Shown here in pieces: positions 8,456-17,995 of a stretch of DNA of 64,000 nucleotides (the first letter of the stretch is position 1; the number at the start of each line of letters is the position of its first letter). The notes under the pieces were generated by a model. The model did not search any database, was not told the DNA's origin, and worked only from the letters and a program-made list of their open reading frames with translations. The DNA is from Verrucomicrobiaceae bacterium. Its GTDB lineage: Bacteria > Verrucomicrobiota > Verrucomicrobiia > Verrucomicrobiales > Verrucomicrobiaceae. A program made the position numbers and the translations under genes. Location: assembly GCA_019694165.1 (NCBI GenBank), contig JAIBCL010000007.1, forward strand, positions 62,001 to 126,000. The letters are read 5' to 3'.

Positions 8456-11390
8456 TGATCTTCATCTCCACTTCTTTGCCATCGCGCTGGACTTTGATCG
8501 TCGTCTCGGTGCCGATCTTCAGATCGCCCATGACGTAGGTGTAGTCGTAGATGTTCGTGATGTCCTTGCCGCCGAGTTTGATGATGATGTCGCCGCCTTT
8601 CACGCCGGCTTTTGCCGCAGGGCCGATCGGCGAGACGCCGGAGAGCTTCACGCCTTTGATGTCGCCCTGCGCGTAGTCGGGGATGGTGCCGAGATAGGCT
8701 CTCATGCCACCGCGCGCGCCTTGGTTTTTTGGCGCTTCCATCGCGATGTAGGTCGGATTCTCCTGCGAGGTGGCGACGCCGCGCGCGATGAGTCCCATGA
8801 GCTTTGCGATCTGCGCGGCTTTGTCGTAGTCGATCTTCTCCGCCGTGTCAGTCGGCATGTGGTAGTCCTCATGCGCGCCGGTGAAGGCGTTCAGTGTCGG
8901 GATGCCGCGCAGATAAAACGTGGTGCTGTCAGTGGGCAGGTGCGCGTCGTTCTGCGTCGTGATCGGCAGACCGATCGGCGCATTGCGTTTCTCGATCTCC
9001 TTCGGCCACCAAGCGCTGGATCCCACGCCTTGAAGCACGAGCGTTTTGTTGAAGCGGCCGATCATGTCCATGTTCAAGCACGCGGCGATCATGCCTTTGA
9101 GCGATGCGTCGGGTTTGCCGGTGATCATCTTCGCGAGGTCTTCGACGAAATGATTCGAGCCGAGCAGGCCAAGCTCTTCACCCGACCACGCCGCGAAGAT
9201 GACATCGCGCGTGAGCTTGAGCTTGCCCTGCTTCTTCTGATCGGCGAACCACTGCGCGATCTCCAGCACGCCCGCCGTGCCGCTCGCATTGTCGTCGGCA
9301 CCGTGATGAATCTTGTGAACGTCGTCGCCTTTCGCACGTGAGTTGCTGCCGCCGTTGCGGCCGAGGTGATCGACATGCGCGCAAACGATCAGCGGCGCGG
9401 TGTGGCCGTCGGGCTCGGTTCCGTGCGGCAAGACGGCCAGCACATTGCGCCCCGTCTTCTTTTCCTGCTGGATGACGATGTTGGCGGAGAGCTTGAAGCC
9501 CTTGCAGTCGATGCCGCCCATGAGATCGCCTTTGTCGAGCTTGTCCTGCAGCTCCTTCAGCGTCTTGCCTGCGCCTTTGAGCAAAGTATCCGCCACCGCA
9601 TCGGTCACGCTGATCGCCGGAATGCCGGACGACGCGAGCGAGGCGTCAAAGGTCATCGTCACGAGTTGCTCGACCACTTTGCTGTTCGGCCCGCTGGCCA
9701 CGATGATGCCCCGCGCGCCCTTTTGCCGCGCGGTCAGCGCCTTGTAGCGGAGACTGGAGTAGCGGATGAGTTCGTTCCGCCGCTCGGTCGTGATAGCCTC
9801 GGGAAGGTAGCGCAGCACGAGCACCCATTTGTCCTTCACTTCGAGGTGCGCGTAGCTGCTGTAGGGTTCGATCTTCTTTCCATCGGCACCCGTCGCTTCA
9901 TCGGGCGTCTCCACGCCGTAACCGGCGAAGACAACATCGCCAGCCGCAGCTTTGCCCGTCTGCGAGAATGACAGCGGCCGCCAGTCTTTGTCCGGTATGA
10001 AGGCGCTGGCACCCGTCAGACGGTCATCGTGAAAAAGAAGTGTATTCCCCTCACCAAGCGCCACACCTGCGGTGAATTCGAAGTTCTCGAACCACGCGTC
10101 CTTGTCGCCGAAGGGCAGCAGCCCGCTCTTTTCAAAAACTCGCGCCACATACTCCGTCGCCAGCTTTTCGCCCTCGGTGCCGGTGAGGCGGCCATCGAGC
10201 GCATCGCTCGCGAGATACTCGACGTGCTGCCGCATGTCCTCGGGGCGAATCTCGGCCGTCGTCTTCGCAAAATCGGGCTCCGCGGGTTTCGCGACTGTCG
10301 GTGGCGCTTCGGTCTTCTTCGAGGCACCGAGCGCAGCCAGCGCGTGATCGTGCGACCAGTCGGCGATGAAAATCTGCGACGCCCCACCAGCCGTGCGGCC
10401 GCTGGTCCACGCGAGTTTTTTGCCATCGGGCGAGAACACGGGCAATCCGTCGAAACCATCCGTCGTCGTCACGCGCACCGGCTCGTGCGTTCCTGCCGCA
10501 TCGACGATGTACAGTTCGAAGTTGGCGAACCCATTCAGGTTCGTGGTGAAGATGAGATAATCGCCGCTCGGATGAAAATACGGTGCCCAGCTCATCGCAC
10601 CGAGCTTCGTGAGCTGCTTCTGATCGCTGCCGTCGGCGTTCATCGTCCACACCTCGGCGATGTCGCCCTTCGGCGTAAAGCGACGCCAGCAAATCTTCTT
10701 CCCGTCGCGACTGAAGAACGGCCCGCCATCGTAGCCCGGCACATCGGTCAGCCGTTTCACGTTCGAGCCGTCGGCATCCATCACGTAGATGTCCATGAAG
10801 TACTGCTTGTCGATCTTCAGCCGCTCCTCGTCTTCCTTGCTCAGCTTGCCTTCATAAGCCGCGCGATTGCTCGCGAAGACGATCTGCTTCCCATCCGGCG
10901 ACCACCCGCCCTCTGCGTCGTAACCGCGAGTATGCGTCAGGTTTTTCATCGACTTGTCCGCGAGCGAGTACTCCCAGATGTCGTAGTGCTCGTCGTAGTC
11001 CCACGAGTAGCGGCGCACCTTGCTCTCCGCGCGCTCCTTGTATTCCTGCGCCTGCAGATCCTTCGACTTCGGGTCCGTGTGCGTCGAGGCAAAGAGCACC
11101 CGTTTGCCATCCGGATGAATCCACGCGCAAGTCGTCTTCCCCAAGCCCGGCGACACGCGTTCCTGATCGCCTGTTTCGAGGTCCATCAGGTAGATTTGGT
11201 AAAACGGATTCCCTTCCTCCCGCTCGCTCTGGAAGATCATCTTAGTCCCGTCCGCATTGAAGTAGCCCTCGCCCGAGCGTTTCCCCTCGAACGTGAGCTG
11301 GCGGATGTTCGACAAGAAATCCGCCTCCTTCTGGCCGAAGGCGGTTGTGACCAGGAAAAGCAGGGCAGGCAGAAGATGGAGCGGGCGCAT
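8436..11390 (-). CDS. Exported TolB-type beta-propeller / M28 zinc peptidase / PDZ protein
   Basis: A 984-aa exported protein starting with a clear signal peptide (MRPLHLLPALLFLVTTAFGQ). Residues ~30-370 contain PD40/TolB propeller repeats (FNADGTKMIFQS, WSPDGKQIVFAS, FSPDGKKLAWTS). Residues ~390-860 form an M28 aminopeptidase-like domain with zinc-site motifs CAHVDHLG, GADDNASGTAG, SGEELGLLG, NMDMIGR and HEDYHMPTD. The C-terminal ~100 residues are a PDZ domain (YLGTIPDYAQ, GPAAKAGVKGGDII). It is probably a periplasmic peptidase cutting peptides or protein N-termini. The propeller could bind substrate or limit access. It is convergent with the preceding gene and divergent from the peptide transporter operon, which fits peptide use but does not prove it. 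Confidence 0.9.
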   Translation of the reverse strand: MRPLHLLPALLFLVTTAFGQKEADFLSNIRQLTFEGKRSGEGYFNADGTKMIFQSEREEGNPFYQIYLMDLETGDQERVSPGLGKTTCAWIHPDGKRVLFASTHTDPKSKDLQAQEYKERAESKVRRYSWDYDEHYDIWEYSLADKSMKNLTHTRGYDAEGGWSPDGKQIVFASNRAAYEGKLSKEDEERLKIDKQYFMDIYVMDADGSNVKRLTDVPGYDGGPFFSRDGKKICWRRFTPKGDIAEVWTMNADGSDQKQLTKLGAMSWAPYFHPSGDYLIFTTNLNGFANFELYIVDAAGTHEPVRVTTTDGFDGLPVFSPDGKKLAWTSGRTAGGASQIFIADWSHDHALAALGASKKTEAPPTVAKPAEPDFAKTTAEIRPEDMRQHVEYLASDALDGRLTGTEGEKLATEYVARVFEKSGLLPFGDKDAWFENFEFTAGVALGEGNTLLFHDDRLTGASAFIPDKDWRPLSFSQTGKAAAGDVVFAGYGVETPDEATGADGKKIEPYSSYAHLEVKDKWVLVLRYLPEAITTERRNELIRYSSLRYKALTARQKGARGIIVASGPNSKVVEQLVTMTFDASLASSGIPAISVTDAVADTLLKGAGKTLKELQDKLDKGDLMGGIDCKGFKLSANIVIQQEKKTGRNVLAVLPHGTEPDGHTAPLIVCAHVDHLGRNGGSNSRAKGDDVHKIHHGADDNASGTAGVLEIAQWFADQKKQGKLKLTRDVIFAAWSGEELGLLGSNHFVEDLAKMITGKPDASLKGMIAACLNMDMIGRFNKTLVLQGVGSSAWWPKEIEKRNAPIGLPITTQNDAHLPTDSTTFYLRGIPTLNAFTGAHEDYHMPTDTAEKIDYDKAAQIAKLMGLIARGVATSQENPTYIAMEAPKNQGARGGMRAYLGTIPDYAQGDIKGVKLSGVSPIGPAAKAGVKGGDIIIKLGGKDITNIYDYTYVMGDLKIGTETTIKVQRDGKEVEMKITPGSRD

Positions 11391-11557
11391 GACGGACTGA
11401 GAACATACGAAGCGCCCCCCCGGCTCTGCAAAACAGTTTTTTCCGTCCTGAGCCGGTCCGCCCTCGGTGAGAATGTGGCAAAGAACGCCAAACGTGGATT
11501 GGCGGAAGTTGTTGAGCGCAGCGGCGTATTGTCGCAGACTTCCCGCTCTTCTCCGCG

Positions 11558-12811
11558 ATGCGCGACTACTTCATTCGACGATTCCTCCTCATCCTCCCGA
11601 CCCTGATCGGGGCGACGATGGTCGTCTTTGGCATCACGCGGATCACACCGGGCGGCCCGCTGGAGAAAGCGATGCAGCAGGCGCTGATGAACGAGAAGAC
11701 CAGCGGCAAGAATGCCGGCGCATCGCTCAGCGAGGAGCAGCGTGAGGAACTGGCGGCCTACTACGGCTTCGACAAGCCTTTCCTGCCCGCCTACTTCACC
11801 TGGCTGGGTGTGTGGCCGCGCGAGGAATCGAAGCAGTTCGTGAAGTTTGAGGATGGCAAAAACGACATGCCGGTAACGCTGAAGGTGCTGCTGCCGAAGG
11901 CGGAGTGGAAGCCGAACAACGCCTACAAGCTGACGCCAGCCACGGTGACTCGCGAAGGCAAACTGTCCGCCAGCGACGCAGCGGCGCCCGATGGATGGAA
12001 GACGCGCGCGGAGCCTGACAAGAAGCGGGTGGTCATCTTCCGACCGAAGCTCAACGGCCTGCTGCAAGGCAACTTCGGCACCTCGACGAGCTACAACCTT
12101 CTCGTGCTCGACATGATCCTTTCGAAGATGCCCGTGTCGCTTTTCTACGGCCTGCTCACGTTCATCCTCAGCTACGTGGTTTGCATTCCGCTCGGCATCT
12201 TGAAGGCCATCAAGCACCGCACGGTGATCGATAATGTGACTTCACTGCTGATTTTCATCGGCTACGCGATCCCGGGCTTCCTGCTCGGCAGCTTGCTGGT
12301 GGTGTATCTCGCGGCGCGGCTGGGCTGGTTTCCGACGGAAGGATTCACCAGTGAAAATTTCGCGTCGCTCAGTCTGGCGGGAAAAATCTGGGACGTGCTT
12401 CATCACGCCGTGCTGCCGCTGGTTTGCTACATGGTGGGCAGTTTCGCCTTCATGACGATGCTCATGAAGAACAACCTGATGGACAATCTCGCCTCCGACT
12501 ACGTGCGCACCGCCATCGCGAAGGGCTCCAGCTACCGCCACGCCGTGCTCGGTCACGCGCTGCGGAATTCGCTCATCCCCATCGCCACCACGCTCGGCGG
12601 CATCACGCTCGTCTTCGTGAGCGGCTCCATCTTGATCGAGCGCATTTTCCAGATCGACGGCTTCGGCATGTTGATGATGCAGAGCATCACGGACCGCGAC
12701 TACCCACTCGTCATGGGCATCCTCACCTTTGACGTCGTGCTCATCATGCTGGGGAACATCCTGTCGGACTATTTCGTCGCGCTGACTGATCCGCGCGTGC
12801 GCTTCCATTGA
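11558..12811 (+). CDS. yejB: Peptide ABC transporter permease, YejB-like, with periplasmic insertion
   Basis: A 417-aa inner-membrane permease. The N-terminus RRFLLILPTLIGATMVVF...TPGGP and the C-terminal half (IGYAIPGFLLGSLLVV, the EAA-like region YVRTAIAKGSSYRHAVLGHALRNS, ending LTDPRVRFH) match the YejB branch of DppB/OppB permeases. E. coli YejB is about 360 aa. The extra length is a segment around residues 88-170 (between YFTWLG and LLQGNFG) in the first periplasmic loop. First gene of an operon with yejE, yejA and two ATPase genes. Probable substrate: oligopeptides, possibly microcin-like or muropeptides as for YejABEF. Confidence 0.88.
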   Translation: MRDYFIRRFLLILPTLIGATMVVFGITRITPGGPLEKAMQQALMNEKTSGKNAGASLSEEQREELAAYYGFDKPFLPAYFTWLGVWPREESKQFVKFEDGKNDMPVTLKVLLPKAEWKPNNAYKLTPATVTREGKLSASDAAAPDGWKTRAEPDKKRVVIFRPKLNGLLQGNFGTSTSYNLLVLDMILSKMPVSLFYGLLTFILSYVVCIPLGILKAIKHRTVIDNVTSLLIFIGYAIPGFLLGSLLVVYLAARLGWFPTEGFTSENFASLSLAGKIWDVLHHAVLPLVCYMVGSFAFMTMLMKNNLMDNLASDYVRTAIAKGSSYRHAVLGHALRNSLIPIATTLGGITLVFVSGSILIERIFQIDGFGMLMMQSITDRDYPLVMGILTFDVVLIMLGNILSDYFVALTDPRVRFH

Positions 12812-12813
12812 TC

Positions 12814-14325
12814 ATGTCGCCGCGCACCACTGGATACACCTTGATCGGCTTCGGCGTGGCAGCGACCGCGCTTCGCCTGGCGCGTCTGAATCCGCCAGTG
12901 TTCAAGATTCCTTTCCTCGCGGGCAACACCGTCGGCTACGTGCTCGCAGCGCTGATCGTCGCGATCGGTGTGTGGCTGGCGGTCAAAGGCGGCGCGCAGT
13001 GGAATGTGACGCCGCTCACTCTGAAGAAGCTCCAACGCTTCCGCGCGATTCGTCGCGGCTACGTTTCCTTTCTCGTGGTGCTGCTGCTCATCGGCGTCGC
13101 CTCGCTCGACAGCCTGCTCGTGGGCAAACGCGCGCTGATCGTGCATCACGAAGGCAAATGGCATTTTCCGTTCATGACGGAGGTGATCCCGGGCAAGACG
13201 TTCGGTCTCGGATATGATGCGGAGACGGACTACCGCGACCTTCAGGCGAAGTTTCGCACGGAAAACAAAGGCAACTGGGTGCTGATGCCACCCGTGCCGT
13301 ATGCGTCGGCGCTCGATTCGCCGGCCATCATCGAGACGCTCGAGGAGCGCGATGGCAAAATTTTCCGCGCGGGCGAGTCGAAGCCGTTCAATGGCATCGC
13401 CTACACGGTCTTCGCGTCGAATCAGGAGCAGAAGCGGCAGGAGTTTCAGTATCGCAATGGCCTTCGTCACGGTGACTTCCGCGGCTGGAATGATGCGGGC
13501 GATCAGATTGAGAAGGGACGCTACGAAGCGGGCAAGCGCGCCGATTACACCGACTTCACGAATGGCAAAGCGGCTGCATTCGAGTCGCAGGCCTTCGCGG
13601 AATTGAAGCGCGCGGTTTATCCGCCGTCGCCGCCGTCGATGCGGCATCGTCACTATCTCGGCACGAATTCCACCGGCATCGACGTGCTGGCGATGCTCTT
13701 CGGCGGCCTGCAGCAGGCGGTGATCGCCGCCGTGCTCTACATCGTGTGCGTCTTTGCCGTGGGTGTGTTCATTGGCGGCTCGCTCGGCTACTTCGGCGGC
13801 AAGCTCGACCTGCTCGGCCAGCGATTGATCGAGATCTGGTCGGTGCTGCCGTTTCTCTTCGTCGTGATGATCATCAGTTCGCTGATCAGTCCCACGCTGA
13901 CCGTGCTCGTCGCCTTGCTCGCGGCCTTCGGCTGGATGGGCTCCACGAGCTACCTGCGCACGGCCACTTATAAAGAACGCGAACGTGACTACGTCGCTGC
14001 AGCGCGTCTTCTCGGAGCGAGCACACCGCGAATCATCTTCCATCACGTGCTGCCAAACGTGATCGCCATCCTCGTCACGCTCGCGCCGTTTGAAGTCGCA
14101 GGCGTGATCACTTCGCTGGCCGCGCTCGATTTCCTCGGCTTCGGCCTGCCGCCGGATGAGCCGAGTTGGGGCCGCCTCCTGCACGAGGGCGTCGATAACT
14201 TTGCCTACCCCTGGATCGTCACCAGCGCCTTCGTCGCCATGGCCACCGTGCTGATGCTTGTCACCTTCGTCGGCGAAGCCGTGCGCGAGGCGTTTGATCC
14301 GAAGAAGTTCACCACCTACGAATGA
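12814..14325 (+). CDS. yejE: Peptide ABC transporter permease, YejE-like, with MORN/YwqK-like repeat insertion
   Basis: A 503-aa inner-membrane permease. It has two extra N-terminal hydrophobic segments, then the YejE core: RRGYVSFLVVLLL, a periplasmic stretch with KWHFPFMTEVI, then HYLGTNSTGIDVLAMLFGG. The EAA-like region is YVAARLLGASTPRIIFHHVLPN, with LDFLGFGLPP and a C-terminus GEAVREAFDPKKF closely like E. coli YejE. Compared with YejE (~340 aa) the periplasmic loop carries an insertion with YRNGLRHGDFRGWNDAGD and EKGRYEAGKRADYTDF, resembling MORN/YwqK beta-hairpin repeats. The ATG at 12814 lies 2 nt after the yejB stop; a TTG at 12808 is also in frame. Confidence 0.88.
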   Translation: MSPRTTGYTLIGFGVAATALRLARLNPPVFKIPFLAGNTVGYVLAALIVAIGVWLAVKGGAQWNVTPLTLKKLQRFRAIRRGYVSFLVVLLLIGVASLDSLLVGKRALIVHHEGKWHFPFMTEVIPGKTFGLGYDAETDYRDLQAKFRTENKGNWVLMPPVPYASALDSPAIIETLEERDGKIFRAGESKPFNGIAYTVFASNQEQKRQEFQYRNGLRHGDFRGWNDAGDQIEKGRYEAGKRADYTDFTNGKAAAFESQAFAELKRAVYPPSPPSMRHRHYLGTNSTGIDVLAMLFGGLQQAVIAAVLYIVCVFAVGVFIGGSLGYFGGKLDLLGQRLIEIWSVLPFLFVVMIISSLISPTLTVLVALLAAFGWMGSTSYLRTATYKERERDYVAAARLLGASTPRIIFHHVLPNVIAILVTLAPFEVAGVITSLAALDFLGFGLPPDEPSWGRLLHEGVDNFAYPWIVTSAFVAMATVLMLVTFVGEAVREAFDPKKFTTYE

Positions 14326-16292
14326 GCACAGAGCTGAGAGCGAAGAGCCGCGAGGCGAAAAAATCACCCTGCGTGATCGCGCTGGCGATGACTCTCTGCT
14401 CTGTGCTCTCCGCGCTCAGCTCGTTCGCCGACGACCGCTTCCCGCCCTACGACAACACCGCCGAGGTCGAAGCCGCGTGGAAGGCGAATCCGGAGCTGTA
14501 TCAGTTCAAAACCATCGCCGATCTGCCGCCGAACCTGAAGTGGGAGAAGGGCGATGATCTGCCGGAGTTGGGCGATCCAGCGGCGAAGAAGGGCGGAACG
14601 TTTTACACGGTGACACCGAATTTTCCGCCGACGCTCCGTTTCCTCGGCCCTGATGGCGGCAACACCTTCCGCAGCGAGCATTGGGACAATATCGAGATGG
14701 CGCTCGTGAATCGTCATCCGAACGAGGACAAATGGATCCCGTGCATCGCCAAAGAGTGGGCCGTGAGCGAGGACCGGCTGACGGCTTTCTTCCGCCTCGA
14801 TCCTGACGCGAGCTACTCCGACGGCGTGAAGGTCACGGTCGAGGACTTCTTCATGCTCTTCTACATGTCGCTGTCGAAGCACATCAAGGACCCGTTTGCG
14901 AACGACTACTTCGCGAAGGAATTCAAGACGATCACGAAATACGACGACCGCACGCTCTCGATCACGATGCGCGAGCTGAGCCCTGATCCGATCTTCAAGG
15001 CAAACTCCGGCCCGATGCCGCGGCATTTCTTCCGCGAATTCGGCGATGACTTCCCTGCCCGCTACCAATGGCGCAAGATGCCGACCACGGGCGCCTACGA
15101 CATCGCGCCGGAAGATGTGAAATTTGGCCGCAGCATCACGCTGCATCGCGTGAAGGACTGGTGGGCGCGCGACAAGAAATACTATCGCTACCGCTACAAT
15201 GTGGACCGCATCGTCTTTCGCGTCGGTGGCACGATGGACACAGAGTTTGAGTTGCTGCGGCAGGGCAAGCTCGACTTTTTCACCACGAGCGCGCAGCTCA
15301 CGCCGCCGACCTATTGGTATGACAAGGGGGACATACCCGAGATCCTGAACGGCTACATTGAGCGCTACTCGTTCTACAACGTGTATCCGCGCATCCCGCG
15401 TTGCCTTTACATCAATCAAAGCAAGCCGCTGCTCGACAACCTCGACGTGCGCATCGGCGTCAGCTACGCCTTCAACATCGACAAGGTCATCTCCGTCGTG
15501 CTGCGCGATGACGCCGTGCGGATGCAGAGCGGCTTCTCCGGCTTCGGCCGCTTCACGAGCCCGAAGCTGCGCGCGCTGCCCTACGATGCCGTGAAAGCGC
15601 GCGAGCATTTCGCGAAGGCGGGCTTCACCAAGGCTGGCGGCGATGGCGTGCTCGTGAATGCGGACGGCAAGCGGCTCTCCTTCACACTGAGCATCGGCAA
15701 CATGCCGCTCTATACGCAGGCCGCGCTCATCTGGAAAGAGGACGCGCTCAAAGCTGGCCTGGAGATCAAGATCGAGTCGCTCGACTTCACGCAGCTCTTC
15801 AAGAAAGGCGACCAGAAGCAACACGACATCATCCTCGCCGGCTTCGGAGCGACTCCGCCCTATCCGCACATGTGGGAGTTCTACCACAGTGACAATGCGT
15901 GGGAGAAACAGCCCGATGGCTCGAAGAAAGTGAAGACGGACACGAACAACTTCACCATGACCGCCGTGCCTGAACTCGACGTGCTCGTCGATCAGCAGCG
16001 CAAGGCTCCGAACGAGGACGAAATGCAGCGCCTGTGCTGGCTCATCGAGGAAAAGGTGCAGGATCTCGCCTGCCAGATTCCCACATGGGAGGTGCCGCTC
16101 TACCGTTACTTCCACTGGCGCTGGATGCGCTGGCCGAAGGATGGCAATTGCAAGATGACCCGCGAAGCGATCGACGCCTTTGTCTGGTGGATCGACGAGG
16201 ACATCAAAGCGGAGACCAAGAAAGCGATGAAGGACGGCAAATCGTATGGCGAGGTGTCGCGCGTCTTTGAACAATATCGCGAGAAGCCATGA
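14322..16292 (+). CDS. yejA: Peptide-binding protein of ABC transporter, YejA-like (family 5)
   Basis: A 656-aa exported solute-binding protein. Its ATG overlaps the yejE stop by 4 nt. The signal region ([20 protein letters not shown]) is preceded by a long basic n-region, so cleavage near SSFAD is likely; there is no lipobox Cys. Family 5 features are [43 protein letters not shown] and a C-terminal half with [23 protein letters not shown]. The length is in the range of YejA-type proteins. It would deliver oligopeptides in the periplasm to the two permeases. Its coding start contains an inverted repeat (gagcacagag 14324-14333, ctctgtgctc 14399-14408). Confidence 0.88.
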   Translation: MSTELRAKSREAKKSPCVIALAMTLCSVLSALSSFADDRFPPYDNTAEVEAAWKANPELYQFKTIADLPPNLKWEKGDDLPELGDPAAKKGGTFYTVTPNFPPTLRFLGPDGGNTFRSEHWDNIEMALVNRHPNEDKWIPCIAKEWAVSEDRLTAFFRLDPDASYSDGVKVTVEDFFMLFYMSLSKHIKDPFANDYFAKEFKTITKYDDRTLSITMRELSPDPIFKANSGPMPRHFFREFGDDFPARYQWRKMPTTGAYDIAPEDVKFGRSITLHRVKDWWARDKKYYRYRYNVDRIVFRVGGTMDTEFELLRQGKLDFFTTSAQLTPPTYWYDKGDIPEILNGYIERYSFYNVYPRIPRCLYINQSKPLLDNLDVRIGVSYAFNIDKVISVVLRDDAVRMQSGFSGFGRFTSPKLRALPYDAVKAREHFAKAGFTKAGGDGVLVNADGKRLSFTLSIGNMPLYTQAALIWKEDALKAGLEIKIESLDFTQLFKKGDQKQHDIILAGFGATPPYPHMWEFYHSDNAWEKQPDGSKKVKTDTNNFTMTAVPELDVLVDQQRKAPNEDEMQRLCWLIEEKVQDLACQIPTWEVPLYRYFHWRWMRWPKDGNCKMTREAIDAFVWWIDEDIKAETKKAMKDGKSYGEVSRVFEQYREKP

Positions 16293-17995
16293 GTGACGCG
16301 ACCTCCATCCTTCAAGTGCGCGATCTCGTCACGGGTTTCGACACCGACGCGGGCCGCGTTATCGCCGTTGATGGCGTGAGCTTTGATGTGCCGCGCGGGA
16401 AGACGCTCGGAATCGTCGGCGAGTCGGGCTGCGGGAAAAGCGTCACCGCCTTTTCGATCACGCGACTGCTACCTCAGCCGCACGGGAAGATTCTCGGCGG
16501 CAGCATCCGCTTTGAAGGCAAGGAACTCTCTTCCCTGCCGCATGAAGAGATGCGCAAGCTGCGCGGCAACGACATCTCGATGATCTTCCAGGAGCCGATG
16601 ACCGCGCTGAATCCGGTGCAAACGGTCGGCAAACAGCTCGGCGAGGCGATTCTCCTGCACACCGAGTGCCCGAAGAGCGAAGTCCTCGCCCGCAGCATCG
16701 ACATGATGAAAAAGGTGCGCATCCCCGCGCCCGAAACTCGCGTCCACGAGTATCCGCATCAGCTCAGCGGCGGCATGAGACAGCGCGTGATGATCGCGAT
16801 GGCTCTCATCAACACACCGAAGCTGCTCATCGCCGACGAGCCGACCACCGCGCTCGATGTGACGGTGCAGGCACAGATTCTCGAACTGATCAAAGACCTC
16901 CAGCACGACCTCGGCATGAGCGTGATCTTGATCACGCACGATCTCGGCGTCATCGCGGAAACCTGTGACGAAGTCGCCGTGATGTATGCCGGCCGCATCG
17001 TCGAGCGCGCGCCGGTGCATGAGCTTTTCGCCAATCCCCGCCACGCCTACACCCGCGGCCTCCTCGACTCGATCCCGCGCCTCGAATCGACACCGAAGAC
17101 CAAGCTCCCCGCCATCCCCGGCAACGTCCCCTCCATCGAGAGCCTTAAGCCCGGCTGCCGCTTCGCCGAGCGTTCTCACCGCGAACACACGGCCGAGATG
17201 CTGAATGTGCGGCCAGCTTTTGAACAACGATCACCCGGCCACTGGGTGGAGGCTTGTCCGGCATGCACGGATTCGGATGTTGTCGGCACCAATGCTTCTG
17301 TTACACTCATAGAAACAAAGAAATCCAGCCATGAACCAGATCGCGGAACGCCTTCGTCAAGCTCGCTTGAATCAGCCATTCGTCACCTCCGCTCAGGCGC
17401 GTGCGCAAGTGAAACGTCACCAGACGGTGAGAGCCGCGAGAGCGAGTGCCAAAACCAGTTCCGACACCTCGCCTCGTGGGCAAAAAGTGCTGGCAAACTG
17501 ATTTCGCCGGACGCTTTTCAGCAACCCACCACCCTCGGTGCTGAGCATCGAGTTTTTCATGACGAGGAACGCGGCTGTGCCATCAAGGTCACCAACACCG
17601 GGCGCTGTGGAATGACCTATGCCGACGGGGAACCGGTTTCCGCCCTTCCGCTCGAATACCTGGAGCGATGGGAAGCACAGAACCTTCTGTTTGGCGACAC
17701 AGCAGACTTTGAAGGCGTGATGGAGACGCCCAGTGGACTCAGCCTCGTGGTGTCGCAACGCTGGATTACGGGTGATGTCCCCACAGAAGATGAGATCGAC
17801 AACCTGATGTGGAGTGCTGGTTTCGAGTCAACCAATCTTACCGAGTGCTACTTTCGGAGATCGGACAACCTCGCCGTCATGGACTGCCACGATGGAAATT
17901 TCGTGAAGATTGATGACGGGCTCGTGATTCCCATCGACGTGATCGTGGTGAAAGCGGATGAAGGACTTCTGCAGAAGATGGGGGTGGCGTCATGA
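16289..17995 (+). CDS. ABC transporter ATPase fused to a polyvalent-protein-type kinase domain
   Basis: A 568-aa reading frame. Residues 1-~335 are a complete OppD/YejF-N-type ATPase with Walker A GESGCGKS (44-51), signature LSGGMRQR (~160) and Walker B LLIADEP, through the usual closing motif [12 protein letters not shown]. Translation then continues through a low-complexity linker into a ~165-aa domain. That domain begins [19 protein letters not shown] and has a Lys motif (GCAIKVT), DCHDGNF and VIPIDVI, as in the kinase-like domain of polyvalent proteins from phages and mobile elements. No in-frame ATG, GTG or TTG opens the kinase part, so it is either a true fusion or the product of an indel. 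ATGA overlaps join it to its neighbours on both sides. Confidence 0.75.
   Translation: MSDATSILQVRDLVTGFDTDAGRVIAVDGVSFDVPRGKTLGIVGESGCGKSVTAFSITRLLPQPHGKILGGSIRFEGKELSSLPHEEMRKLRGNDISMIFQEPMTALNPVQTVGKQLGEAILLHTECPKSEVLARSIDMMKKVRIPAPETRVHEYPHQLSGGMRQRVMIAMALINTPKLLIADEPTTALDVTVQAQILELIKDLQHDLGMSVILITHDLGVIAETCDEVAVMYAGRIVERAPVHELFANPRHAYTRGLLDSIPRLESTPKTKLPAIPGNVPSIESLKPGCRFAERSHREHTAEMLNVRPAFEQRSPGHWVEACPACTDSDVVGTNASVTLIETKKSSHEPDRGTPSSSSLESAIRHLRSGACASETSPDGESRESECQNQFRHLASWAKSAGKLISPDAFQQPTTLGAEHRVFHDEERGCAIKVTNTGRCGMTYADGEPVSALPLEYLERWEAQNLLFGDTADFEGVMETPSGLSLVVSQRWITGDVPTEDEIDNLMWSAGFESTNLTECYFRRSDNLAVMDCHDGNFVKIDDGLVIPIDVIVVKADEGLLQKMGVAS
17331..17501 (+). CDS. Possible small out-of-frame gene (56 aa) overlapping the ATPase-kinase linker
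   Basis: In the +1 frame relative to the ATPase, an ATG at 17331 opens a 56-aa basic peptide ([20 protein letters not shown] ... ending RGQKVLAN). It spans exactly the low-complexity linker of the fused frame and stops where the kinase similarity begins. It may be the original N-terminus of a separate kinase gene that was frameshifted into the ATPase frame, or a chance frame. The upstream sequence has no strong ribosome-binding site. Confidence 0.3.
   Translation: MNQIAERLRQARLNQPFVTSAQARAQVKRHQTVRAARASAKTSSDTSPRGQKVLAN

Noticed and set aside
14364-16274. 636-codon minus-strand open frame opposite the peptide-binding protein
   Set aside because: Composition rich in Arg, Val, His and Glu without hydrophobic patterning; the plus strand encodes a recognised family 5 binding protein in an operon.
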